DNA of 64,000 nucleotides from Gemmatimonadaceae bacterium. Lineage in GTDB: Bacteria; Gemmatimonadota; Gemmatimonadetes; Gemmatimonadales; Gemmatimonadaceae. Where the stretch lies: positions 248,001 through 312,000 of the forward strand of contig DASXKV010000050.1 of assembly GCA_036496605.1 (NCBI GenBank), read 5' to 3'. The notes under the pieces are model-generated. The model was not told the DNA's origin. It saw only the letters and a program-made list of their open reading frames with translations, and ran no database searches. A program made the translations under genes and the position numbers. The first letter of the stretch is position 1. The number at the start of each line of letters is the position of its first letter. This document shows, piece after piece, positions 51,748 to 60,046 of this stretch.

Positions 51748-52320
51748 TCAGGACACCAGTGGCAGATTCGCGAGCGCAGGAAGCAGCTGAAGGACCGACT
51801 CGCCCCGCTCGAGTGCCGCGAGCATTTGCCGCGTCACATCGATCGTGGTCTCGATCTTTATGTGCGACCCGGCACGCAGACGCTCGATGAAGATGGCGAA
51901 GCTCTGCCCTGCCCCGCTCGCGGACGGCCAACGGATTGCCTCGACACCAGCTTCTACAGCGACCTCCGCCACTTCGCGACAGCGTTCCATGCTCTCGTCG
52001 ACGAGATCGTTCGGCGTGAGTCCCCACGCATCCAATTGCTCGGGCGTGGTCAGATCGACGACAGCCTGCAGTGCGAGATCGAGGCCGAAGATGGATCGTG
52101 GGTGCATGTCGCCGAGCGAAACACGATCGCGCGCAGCGCGCCGGCGCAGCTCTTTTATCGCGGTTTGTGGTTCGCGGGAGGCGTAGACGGCGCCCAGCGA
52201 GGCAGTGTTGAAGCGGCCGGGGAAACTGCGGCTCGTCTGCGCGGTGCGGCTCAAATCACCGTAGCGCGGCGAGGTGATCCGAAACACGAGCCCGACGACG
52301 GGGTTGTCCGTCAGTATCAC
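51748..52320 (-). CDS. RES-domain toxin
   Basis: 190 residues with the RES fold: VFRITSPRYGDLSRTAQTSRSFPGRFN, GAVYASREPQTAIKELRRRA (the Arg and Tyr/Ser/Glu residues of the domain) and a C-terminal IRWPSASGAGQSFAIF. RES toxins degrade NAD+ by phosphorolysis. The partner antitoxin gene lies 27 bp upstream, giving a type II toxin-antitoxin pair. Confidence 0.88.
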   Translation of the reverse strand: MILTDNPVVGLVFRITSPRYGDLSRTAQTSRSFPGRFNTASLGAVYASREPQTAIKELRRRAARDRVSLGDMHPRSIFGLDLALQAVVDLTTPEQLDAWGLTPNDLVDESMERCREVAEVAVEAGVEAIRWPSASGAGQSFAIFIERLRAGSHIKIETTIDVTRQMLAALERGESVLQLLPALANLPLVS

Positions 52321-52347
52321 GGGCGTGACGTGCGGGGCAAACTGGCG

Positions 52348-52698
52348 TTAGAGCGAAGCGCCCGCGTTCAGGGCGTACAGGACGCCGGTGACGCGATCGA
52401 CGTGACCATCGACGATCATCTGTCGTGGGGTGCGGTTCTTCAGGACCACCAGTGGCTTGTCGAGCCATGCCTGCGCTGCTCGCGGTTTGGCGAAGAGCGC
52501 GTCGAGCTCCTCGAGGAATGCTTCGAATGCTTCCAGCCGCTTGAGGTAGACGGGCGTCGGCTCGCCACCTCTGCCGCCGCGCCAGCGATGCAGCGTCGGC
52601 TCGGTCGTGTTGAGCGCCTGCGCGAGTTCGGCGTAGCGGAACCCGAACTCGCTGTGCAACCGCTCTATCGCTTCGAGCTCACGTACGGTCGTGGCCAT
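52348..52698 (-). CDS. Xre-MbcA-ParS-type antitoxin of the RES toxin
   Basis: 116 residues: HTH part (RYAELAQALNTTEPTLHRWRGGRGGEP) and a MbcA/ParS-like C-terminus (AFEAFLEELDALFAKPRAAQAWLDKPLVVLKNRTP) that occludes the toxin. Start MATTVRELEAIERL at 52698. Upstream are the three 13-bp repeats that it probably binds for autorepression. Confidence 0.86.
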   Translation of the reverse strand: MATTVRELEAIERLHSEFGFRYAELAQALNTTEPTLHRWRGGRGGEPTPVYLKRLEAFEAFLEELDALFAKPRAAQAWLDKPLVVLKNRTPRQMIVDGHVDRVTGVLYALNAGASL

Positions 52699-52727
52699 CT
52701 GTCCCTCTGAGAGTGCCCCTCTCAAGG

Positions 52728-52766
52728 TAGCATATGTTAGTAGCATATGCAAGTAGCATATGCAAG
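52728..52766 (-). promoter_or_regulatory. Three direct 13-bp operator repeats of the toxin-antitoxin operon
   Basis: TAGCATATG at 52728, 52741 and 52754, period 13 bp, with 4-bp separators TTAG, CAAG, CAAG. The core holds CATATG, a palindrome. Just before the antitoxin start at 52698, so a cooperative autorepressor site is likely. Confidence 0.75.
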
Positions 52767-52868
52767 CAATACACATGCATAGGCGGACAGTTTGTCCGGG
52801 AGAGCAGATTGAAACGGAGCCGGCATAAGCAGATTCTCAACTTCTACGGCGAGTGACTCCCGAATGTC

Positions 52869-52899
52869 AAACGCCCAGGCCAACAGCACCGGGGCGTTT
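52869..52899 (-). terminator. Hairpin downstream of the M13 peptidase
   Basis: AAACGCCC (52869-52876) pairs with GGGCGTTT (52892-52899). It lies just after the M13 stop at 52918. Confidence 0.6.
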
Positions 52900-52917
52900 G
52901 TCGTCATTCTGCGTAGC

Positions 52918-54960
52918 TCACCAGATCTTTACTCGGTCGGCCGGCGCACGGTACATCTTGTCACTCGGCTGCACGTTGAACGTTTTCATGAACGTGTCGT
53001 TGTTCGTGAGCGGGATGAACGCGCGGGCGGGGCCCGGCGAGTGTGGGTTCGTCAGCAGCTGGTTGCGCAGGGCGGCGTCGCGGAACTTCGTGCGCCAGAT
53101 CTGCGCGTAGCCGAGGAAGAAGCGCTGATCCCCGGTGAAGCCGTCGATGACAGGCGCCTCGTGACCGTGCAGCGAGATCTTGTAGGCGCGGTAGGCCTGC
53201 GCGAGACCGCTGTTGTCGCCGATGTTCTCACCCATCGTTAGGCCCGGGTTGATGTGCAGGCCGTCGATCTCATCCAGCGCCGCGTACTCCGCGCCGAGCT
53301 TCTGCGTCCGCTCCTGGAATTTCTGCGCGTCGGCCGCCGTCCACCAGTCGCGGAGATTGCCGTAACCGTCCGACTTGCGACCCTGGTCGTCGAAACCGTG
53401 GCCGATCTCGTGCCCGATCACCGCGCCGATCGCGCCGAAGTTCACCGCGTCGTCGGCGTCGATATTGAAGAACGGCGGCTGCAGGATCGCCGCGGGAAAG
53501 ACGATCTCGTTGTTGACAGAGTTGTAATACGCGTTCACCGTCTGCGGCGTCATGCCCCATCGCGTGCGATCGACAGGACGTCCGAGCTGGCTCGCCATGT
53601 CGGCGTAGCGGAAGCGCGCCGCGCGCATCGCATTGCCGAGTAGATCATCGCGCTTTACGACGAGCTTCGAGTAGTCACGCCACTTGTCGGGGTAGCCGAT
53701 CTTCACCGTGAAGTGCGCGAGCTTGTCCTGCGCTTGCTGTTTGGTCGCGGGCGACATCCACTCGAGGCTGTCGATCCCGACCTTGTAGGCCGCGAGGATG
53801 TTCTTCACCAGCCCGTCCATGCGCGCCTTCGCCTCGGGCTTGAAATATTGCTTGACATAGAGCTTGCCCGCGGCCTCACCCATGGCGCCTTCCACGTCCG
53901 CGACGCCGCGCTTCCAGCGCGGGCTCATCTCCTGCTGACCGGCGAGGGTCTTGTTGCGGAACTCGAAGCGCGCGTTCTGGAACGCGGCCGGCAGCTGGTC
54001 GGCGTAGTCGTCGAGAAGCTTGAAGGTGATGTACTCGCGCCAGGTGGAGACCGGTGTGTTCGCGAGCACGTCGTTCATCGCCTTCACGTAGTCAGGCTGG
54101 TTGACGATGACGTCCGTCCCCTTGCTCAGCCCGGCCGCGTCCAGATACGAGTTCCAGTCATACGCCGGCGTCGCCGCCTCGAGCTGCGCGCGTGAGAACT
54201 TGTTGTACGTCAGGTCGCGATTGCGACTCTTGGCACGGTCCCACTGAGGCGTCGCGATCTGAGTTTCGAGCGCGAGAATGCGCGCCGCCGCGCCCGCCGG
54301 ATCCGGCTGGTGCGCGAGCGTGAACACTGTCGCGATGTAGTTCTCGTACGCCGTCCTGATTGCGAGCGTCTTCGCGTCCGTCCGGAGGTAGTAATCGCGG
54401 TCAGGCAGGCCAAGCCCGGACTGGCCGATCTGCACGATGTTCACCGTCGATTGCTTCGGGTCCTGCCCGACGCGCACGCCGAAAGGATTCGCGATCCCTA
54501 TCTGCGCGAACTTCGCAAAGGCGGCCGGCAGTTCCTTCGTCGACTTCACTGCAGCAATCTCGGCGAGGGTTGGCTCGAGCGGCTTGATGCCGAGCTGTTC
54601 GACGCGAGCCGAGTCCATGTAGGAGCTGTACAGATCGCCGATCTTGCGCTGCTCGGAGCCCGCGGGCGCGTTCGACTCGGCCGCGTTCTCGACGATCTGA
54701 TGAATGGCGGCGCGGCTCTTCTCGGTGAGCTCGTTGAACGCGCCCCAACTCGACGCGTCTGCCGGGATCTGCGTGTGCTCGAGCCACGAGCCGTTCACGA
54801 AGCGGAATAAGTCGTCTTGCGGACGGACGGCGCGGTCGAAGTTCGTGGTATCGACGCCGAGCGCGCGAACGGGTGCGGCTTGCTGCTGCTGGGCCGCGGC
54901 GGACACAGCGAGCAATGCGGACGCGGCCGCGGCGAGCGGGTAGCGGAGATGAGAATGCAT
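52918..54960 (-). CDS. M13 family metallopeptidase (neprilysin-like)
   Basis: 680 residues with signal peptide (LAAAASALLAVSAAAQ). The zinc motif HEIGHGFDDQG and the second motif ENIGDNSGLAQAYRA are complete, as are the substrate-binding NAYYNSVNNEIVFPAAILQPP and the C-terminal DKMYRAPADRVKIW. Exported endopeptidase that cleaves short peptides before hydrophobic residues. Start MHSHLRY at 54960. A G-rich element lies just upstream. Confidence 0.95.
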   Translation of the reverse strand: MHSHLRYPLAAAASALLAVSAAAQQQQAAPVRALGVDTTNFDRAVRPQDDLFRFVNGSWLEHTQIPADASSWGAFNELTEKSRAAIHQIVENAAESNAPAGSEQRKIGDLYSSYMDSARVEQLGIKPLEPTLAEIAAVKSTKELPAAFAKFAQIGIANPFGVRVGQDPKQSTVNIVQIGQSGLGLPDRDYYLRTDAKTLAIRTAYENYIATVFTLAHQPDPAGAAARILALETQIATPQWDRAKSRNRDLTYNKFSRAQLEAATPAYDWNSYLDAAGLSKGTDVIVNQPDYVKAMNDVLANTPVSTWREYITFKLLDDYADQLPAAFQNARFEFRNKTLAGQQEMSPRWKRGVADVEGAMGEAAGKLYVKQYFKPEAKARMDGLVKNILAAYKVGIDSLEWMSPATKQQAQDKLAHFTVKIGYPDKWRDYSKLVVKRDDLLGNAMRAARFRYADMASQLGRPVDRTRWGMTPQTVNAYYNSVNNEIVFPAAILQPPFFNIDADDAVNFGAIGAVIGHEIGHGFDDQGRKSDGYGNLRDWWTAADAQKFQERTQKLGAEYAALDEIDGLHINPGLTMGENIGDNSGLAQAYRAYKISLHGHEAPVIDGFTGDQRFFLGYAQIWRTKFRDAALRNQLLTNPHSPGPARAFIPLTNNDTFMKTFNVQPSDKMYRAPADRVKIW

Positions 54961-54968
54961 GTGACTGC

Positions 54969-55004
54969 TAATAGGGGCTAGGGGACAGGGACTAGGGGCT
55001 AGAA
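54969..55004. repeat. G-rich intergenic element E (four G-runs)
   Basis: GGGGCTAGGGGACAGGGACTAGGGG: four G-runs with 3-4-nt loops, a canonical G-quadruplex pattern. It lies 9 nt from the M13 start codon. Confidence 0.65.
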
Positions 55005-55043
55005 CCATAGGGTGCGCATTCGTCTACACACGGTACGCGGTGG

Positions 55044-55175
55044 ATGGTCCCTAACGCTGCAGATCCTCGTGATTCGGCACCGGGCCCAGCCACTCAGCGC
55101 GCGGTCGAGGCCGAGATCCAGAAGCGAGAGCTGAAAGTTGAGATTTCGCTCACGGAAGTCTTTGCGGGGCTCTGA
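55044..55175 (+). CDS. Possible 43-residue small protein
   Basis: ATG 55044 opens a frame ending at TGA 55175: MVPNAADPRDSAPGPATQR, then AVEAEIQKRELKVEISLTEV. It is followed at once by a strong terminator hairpin. The codon pattern and the amphipathic end support translation; no family recognised. Confidence 0.45.
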   Translation: MVPNAADPRDSAPGPATQRAVEAEIQKRELKVEISLTEVFAGL

Positions 55176-55182
55176 GTAGCCA

Positions 55183-55216
55183 AATGGCCTGCCGATATCG
55201 GCAGGCCATTCTCTTT
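55183..55216 (+). terminator. Perfect 28-bp palindrome with a T-rich tail
   Basis: Bases 55183-55210 form a perfect palindrome (left arm AATGGCCTGCCGAT), followed by CTCTTTT. Classic Rho-independent terminator downstream of the small 55044 gene. Confidence 0.85.
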
Positions 55217-55244
55217 TGCCATGCTGCTGCGGACTGGAGAAAGA

Positions 55245-56264
55245 TCAATACGACAATACGCACCCGCCGCTACCACTATTGAAGGCGTTGCTCCACAGCG
55301 ACTGCACCGGGTACGACCCCGTGCTCAACGTCACCCTCGCCGACGCACCCTGACCGGACGAGATCCAGGCGCACTTGTCCCCGTTCTCGGCGCCACTGCC
55401 ATCGAGCCAGCCCCCGTTCGGGAACTGGTCGCTAATGGTCTCGGCCAGCTCGTGGCCTTCGACAATGGTGATGCCGGCGTTCGAGCCCAGACCGTTGAAG
55501 TTCGCGCCGCAGCTCGCGCCCGCGTCTGTCATGTAGGGAAGGTTCGTGTAGGCCACGTTGCCATACGACGACGAAGTCGAGCTGTGGTAGCCGCAGTACT
55601 GCGTGCCGAAACCCGATGAACTGTTTCCATGCGAGGTCGCGATCACGTACTGCGCGGACGCGTTGCTCGACGCGCTCGTGTTGCCGAAGTGGGCGGCGGC
55701 TCTGACGGCTTCCGACGCGAGATTGGATTGGCTCGGGTGCGACGGAGCGGCGCCGCCATTGTCGAACCAGACGCCGACGAGGATTCCGGTTGTGTTGCCG
55801 GCGGCGGCGCCCGCACCGTTGCAGTAGACCGTGCCGCTCGAAACGGCCTGGCAGTACTGCGTCACGCTGTTCAGCCAGCTGCTGCCGCCCACACCATTGA
55901 GAAAACTCTGAACGGTGGCCGCCTCGCCAGACGGGTCGTTGTTGTTCCACTGCGACCCCCAGAAGACGACGTACGCGCGCGGAGCGGTCTCCACGCCGAT
56001 GCCGCCGACGCCGCCGTGATAAGACAGATCGTTGCTCCTGTGGAAACGCGAAAAGCGCGCGCGCTGTGCTCCTTCCACTGTGGTATGAACGTGGGCCGCG
56101 CGGAGGACTTCCATCCCGTCCGGGCTCCGAGAGAACGATGGCGACTCCGCGTTCGGCGACATCGCGGGTTCGGTCGGAGTGCGATTCACGTCCGAGCAGG
56201 CTGCGGCCACGACGAGCGTGACGAGGGCGGCGCCGATTTGCGACGTATTACGACGGTGATTCAT
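55245..56264 (-). CDS. Secreted lipoprotein with a HELAE zinc-site candidate
   Basis: 339 residues: lipoprotein signal (GAALVTLVVAAAC), a Ser/Asn-rich body with several Cys, and GITIVEGHELAETISDQFPNGGWLDGSGAENGDKCAWIS; HELAE gives the HExxE start of a metallopeptidase-like site. The last strand SNAFNSGSGGCVLSY ends the fold. It resembles the phosphate-induced/EXORDIUM-type extracellular proteins in pattern; activity is unproven. Start MNHRRN at 56264. Confidence 0.65.
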   Translation of the reverse strand: MNHRRNTSQIGAALVTLVVAAACSDVNRTPTEPAMSPNAESPSFSRSPDGMEVLRAAHVHTTVEGAQRARFSRFHRSNDLSYHGGVGGIGVETAPRAYVVFWGSQWNNNDPSGEAATVQSFLNGVGGSSWLNSVTQYCQAVSSGTVYCNGAGAAAGNTTGILVGVWFDNGGAAPSHPSQSNLASEAVRAAAHFGNTSASSNASAQYVIATSHGNSSSGFGTQYCGYHSSTSSSYGNVAYTNLPYMTDAGASCGANFNGLGSNAGITIVEGHELAETISDQFPNGGWLDGSGAENGDKCAWISSGQGASARVTLSTGSYPVQSLWSNAFNSGSGGCVLSY

Positions 56265-56552
56265 GCGACTGCTTCTCCTGAACAGTGTGACGCGCCCGTC
56301 GATTGAACGGGGGGAGGGGGCGCAAGTGAACACACCGCGCCATTGCGGTGACGTGCCCAGATTGTGTTCATCGCCGCGACCCGGTAAGCACGACGCTCGG
56401 AATGGCAGGCGTCGAAGCAACGTTCTGGCGTCGCGGTGTGCTCAGCTTCGATTACGGGGGCCCATTCTACATCAGGTACCGTGATCTGGCCAGATCACCC
56501 ACGGTTCATGCCGGGTGGCCCAACTCGGAGCGACGTCTCGTTTCTCCTGTAA
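56265..56552. other. Intergenic region with an 18-bp perfect palindrome
   Basis: Bases 56481-56498, GTGATCTGGCCAGATCAC, form a perfect 18-bp palindrome that could be a regulator site. No gene or clear promoter recognised in the rest. Confidence 0.5.
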
Positions 56553-56933
56553 CGCATCGGTGATGGCGGGCCCGGTGCGGAGCTCCTGCGTCCGGAGACG
56601 CGCGCGATGATGACGTCGAATCAGTTGACGCCCGAACAACGCACAACGACTCGCATGTTTGGACGGCCCATCTTCGCCGCGGGGCATGGCTATGGCATGG
56701 GCGTGGCCGTCGTCATGGAACCGGAGAAGGCGGATCCGCTGCAATGTCGCGGCGGCGTCGGCACGATCGGTTGGCCGGGGGCGTACGTCGGTTGGTGGCA
56801 GGCGGATCCGAACGACCACTCCGTGCTGATCTTCCTCGCACACAACATGGTCGAACTGCATCAGATGGCGCGCGGGATCGGTCTCGGTGTTTGGAGGGCG
56901 ATCGCGACTTTTCACCAGATCGCGGTCGCGTGA
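56553..56933 (+). pseudogene. C-terminal fragment of a class C beta-lactamase-like serine hydrolase
   Basis: The frame opens after a TAA at 56550 and gives ELLRPETRAMMTSNQLTPEQR, then GYGMGVAVVMEPEKADPL and GTIGWPGAYVGWWQADPNDHSVLIFLAHNMVEL. This is the end of the beta-lactamase family domain (about the last 120 residues); the SxxK and YxN motifs are absent. It is probably a truncated relic. Confidence 0.7.
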
Positions 56934-56961
56934 GTCGCATCGCCTAACGAGCGCGCAGGTA

Positions 56962-57456
56962 TCACAGGATCCGGACCCACGGCGGCGGGCTGCTCGACCG
57001 CTTGGATGCGCCGTCGAAGGTATCCACGAGACGACCGCTCCGGATGTCGCGAAGCTCGTAATGCTGCGGTGCGTCCCCGTGCACGGGCGCCTGCCGAATA
57101 GCCACGTATCTGCTGTCCTCGGAGAACTTCCATTCCCAAACGGGGAGTCCGTTGCCTTTGATCGTGCGGCGCTTTCCAGCGCGCAGGATTATGAGCTTGA
57201 GTGGGACTGGATAGCTCGTGCAGCAATTCGGGTAGAGCGCCAACCAGCCGACGGCGTCTCCGTCCGGCGATATGGCGACGCGATCCGCTGCCACCTGGCC
57301 GCTGTCCCGAGGCGGGCGAATCTCACGTCCTGTCGACGTAATGATGTGCACCCGTCCCGCCGAATCGATGTCGGCGCGAGTATAAGTCTGCGCGCCGCTC
57401 GCACCGGCGATAAACGTCCAGGTTACGACAATGAATTTAATTAAGTAGCTCTTCAC
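56962..57456 (-). CDS. Secreted protein of unknown function, beta-propeller-like
   Basis: 164 residues: signal peptide (YLIKFIVVTWTFIAGASGAQ), short beta strands (GRVHIITSTGREIRPPRD; DRVAISPDGDAVGWLALYPN; WKFSEDSRYVAIRQAPVHG) resembling WD40/TolB-type blades. It lies 11 bp after the decayed gene at 57468-58370. Confidence 0.6.
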   Translation of the reverse strand: MKSYLIKFIVVTWTFIAGASGAQTYTRADIDSAGRVHIITSTGREIRPPRDSGQVAADRVAISPDGDAVGWLALYPNCCTSYPVPLKLIILRAGKRRTIKGNGLPVWEWKFSEDSRYVAIRQAPVHGDAPQHYELRDIRSGRLVDTFDGASKRSSSPPPWVRIL

Positions 57457-57467
57457 GCTGCCGAGCG

Positions 57468-58370
57468 TTAGTGATAGTTCCAGTAGAATTCTACCTGCTT
57501 TGAGAAGTCGTCGTAGATGAGTACGTACGCATCGACATCATCGCCGGCCCTCCAGAACAGGAGCTCGCTCTTGCCGTCGCCATCGTAGTCACCGGCGTCG
57601 ACAAGGTCCATCTCATCACCGAGTGGCCTGGGCGTGGCGCCAACCAGGAACCAGTGGTTGAGCAACTGTGGATCCATCCAGCCGTCGCAGGGCTCCACGC
57701 CACCTCTCAGGCGGAGGCCGACGATCTCTCGCCCTCGGCTATTGCGGTAGGCCGACACGACGACGAGATCGCGCGCCGTGTATCGATAGACAATGTTGTG
57801 CTCGGAGGAGTCTCCCTTCGCAGAAACGGTGTAGCGACAGGTGTACGCCTTGCCGACGATCTTTCGGAACGCGGGGAACACGCTGTCGATCACCGGAGGA
57901 CTCGGTTGGAACGGCTTCCACGAATCCGGGTCGGCGTAATGGCCCGAAGTCACAGCAACAATGGGTCGGACTGCCGGCGCCTTGCACCAGCCCGCGAATC
58001 GATGCGACCGGTTGGCGATCGCGGGTATCCTCTGACCCGGCGTGACGTCGAGAGAGTGATCGCGGCGAAAGGTCCAATCGTCGCCCTCGAAGCCCGCATC
58101 GGTGGTGTTGAGTGTTCCCAAACTCTTCCCGTCGAATGCGAGCGTGAATTGCTGTGATTTGAGGTCGGTGCCGTTGAGCGAATCCCGACCAGTGAGCGGT
58201 GTCCATGACGGACCCCGGCGCGCGAATAGGGGTCAGACGCCGATCGAACGCGTCTCACTACACTGCGGTGGCTGCTCCAGCACTCCTATGACGGGAGGCG
58301 GCGCATGTCTGAGTGAGGTCGTAACAACCAGAACAGCGACTCCAGCGAGAGCTAGTGATCCGCGGATCAT
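57468..58370 (-). pseudogene. Secreted FG-GAP-like protein gene with an in-frame TGA
   Basis: Start ATG 58370 (MIRGSLALAGVAVLVVTTSL, a signal/anchor segment). The frame meets TGA at 58233-58235 (codon 46) and then goes on without break to 57468 with well-formed protein: GTDLKSQQFTLAFDGKSL, AGWCKAPAVRPIVAV, VDAGDYDGDGKSELLFWRAGDD (an FG-GAP-type calcium site). Either a point nonsense mutation, a sequencing error, or readthrough. A shorter product could start downstream. Confidence 0.65.
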
Positions 58371-58567
58371 GGGAGGATTGGTTGAGGGCGCGTTGCCGGC
58401 TCTCACAGGACGACCGCGCAAGTGACTGCGGCACAGGGGAACCATCCATGGCCTCGGCCGCGTTAGGTATCCTCTGGCGCCTCGGTCGGTTGTTGGCGCT
58501 CCGGCTCATCGAGCCAGTCCAAATCCAATCCCAACTCTCCGATGTCGATCGTTCAACTCTGCTCGAG

Positions 58568-58817
58568 TTAGAGTGAAGTAAGAAGTTCATCGCTTGGTCC
58601 GGCGTGGAGAAGTTCTTCGTCACTAGCTCTGCGTTGAATTTCGTCGAGCTCCACGTTGAGATTTTGCAGGGCTGTGGCCCCGACGCCCTCACCATCTCGG
58701 ATGAGTCCGAGAAGGAGATGCTCGGTCCCCACGTATTGGTGATTCAGGAATACGGCTTGCTCTCGGGCAATTGCGAGGACCTTCCCTAACGCGCTCGGTG
58801 AAGTTGAAGCTGTTCAT
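58568..58817 (-). pseudogene. Frameshifted Clp N-terminal-domain protein
   Basis: Minus-strand frame starting MNSFNFTERVR, then (after one extra base near 58790) KVLAIAREQAVFLNHQYVG, TEHLLLGLIRDGEGVGATAL and DEIQRRA..., ending in TAA at 58568. This is the ClpA/ClpC N-terminal domain (double Clp repeat motif). Total length 250 nt, not a multiple of three. Either a broken gene or a sequencing error; the frameshift lies beside a CGTTAGG heptamer. Confidence 0.6.
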
Positions 58818-58887
58818 GTGACCTCAGTAAGCTGAGAGCACGCAATCGCACGCGACGAGCGAGAGCGACTAGCACTTCGACTGCGCT

Positions 58888-59379
58888 CTAGCCGAGCTGC
58901 TTTGCCAGGATCTCCGAATACGGCTTGAACCCGGCACGCCGATAGAGACGCATCGCGCCCGCATTCTCACTCAAAACACCGATCCGGAGATCCGTCGCGC
59001 CGGCGGCCTTTGCCCAGCGCTCGGCCTCGTCGAGGAGCGCCACACCAAAGCCGCGCAGCCGAAAGCGCTCGCGGACGATCAGATCCGTGATGAATGCATA
59101 GTGTCCCGGCGGCTCGTCGAGTCCCTCGTGAGGCACGCGCGCCAGCACGCAAACGAAGCCGACCACCGTATCGTCGGACTCGACGACAAAAATCCTGCCA
59201 ACGCAGGTTTTGCACTGCTCGAAGAGGTACTCGAGATAGGCGTCGGCCATCGACTCGCCCGAGGCAAGTCGGTCGTCGATGCGGCGCATATCGTCCTGAA
59301 GCTCGACGATAAGGTTGCGCACCGAGGGGATGTCCTCCTCGCAATACGACCGGACGGCCAGATCTCTCGGTATGCTCAT
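58888..59379 (-). CDS. GNAT N-acetyltransferase
   Basis: 163 residues: LAVRSYCEEDIPSVRNLIVELQ, FITDLIVRERFRLRGFGVALLDEAERWAKAAGA (motif A) and DLRIGVLSENAGAMRLYRRAGF (motif B). ATG 59379 is preferred; longer frames go antisense to nothing known. Cytosolic; substrate unknown. Confidence 0.85.
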   Translation of the reverse strand: MSIPRDLAVRSYCEEDIPSVRNLIVELQDDMRRIDDRLASGESMADAYLEYLFEQCKTCVGRIFVVESDDTVVGFVCVLARVPHEGLDEPPGHYAFITDLIVRERFRLRGFGVALLDEAERWAKAAGATDLRIGVLSENAGAMRLYRRAGFKPYSEILAKQLG

Positions 59380-59557
59380 TGTCAGTGCAGTGTGTCGCGC
59401 GCGATCCGGCCTTTCACGATTCAGCCCAACGACCCCCGGCCGGTGATTTCTACAACGCTTCGTTAGGCCTCCGGGTTCCGGAATCTCGAGATCGTAAGTC
59501 TTGAACGTGGGCCGCGTCGAGACACAAACTGTCCTCACGTCACGGCTGTGGCGCTCG

Positions 59558-60037
59558 TTAGGTAGTTGTTCCGCGACGGCGCCTCATCAGATTCCAGATA
59601 AGGAAGACTACATAAGCCGCAAGCGCCGCCGCGACCGATCGTGAGATTTCAGCCCCCGCGCCGATACCGCCGATCATGAATGCTACGAAACTCGCGGCGC
59701 CCTCGGGAAAGGCTTCGATGATCGTTTTTTCGAGTGTTGTTCGCACACCGAGCGGTTGCGGGGCAGCACGCGCAGCCTCGTGAACCGCGAACTGCGTCGC
59801 TACGGTACCGGCCGCCAGAAGGCCTGCCGTGATTGCCCATCGCTCATCGCCAGGACCGTAGTCGACAATGCGGAATCCAGCCAGGAGCGCCGCGTCCCAT
59901 GCGCGCGCGGATAGCCACGAGAGGAGGACGCCCGCTGCTGCCAGCAACAGCCAAACGGAGCCAATTCCGCCGACGCGGCGCACTGGTGCGATCACCAAAC
60001 CGCTACCAAACATGGCCAACAGAAGTACAGGGTCCAT
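59558..60037 (-). CDS. Small integral membrane protein of unknown function
   Basis: 159 residues with about five hydrophobic segments (LLLAMFGSGLVIAPV; VWLLLAAAGVLLSWLSA; WAITAGLLAAGTVATQF; FPEGAASFVAFMIGGIG; SVAAALAAYVVFLIWNLM). Family not recognised. Confidence 0.6.
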   Translation of the reverse strand: MDPVLLLAMFGSGLVIAPVRRVGGIGSVWLLLAAAGVLLSWLSARAWDAALLAGFRIVDYGPGDERWAITAGLLAAGTVATQFAVHEAARAAPQPLGVRTTLEKTIIEAFPEGAASFVAFMIGGIGAGAEISRSVAAALAAYVVFLIWNLMRRRRGTTT

Positions 60038-60046
60038 GAGATCTCG

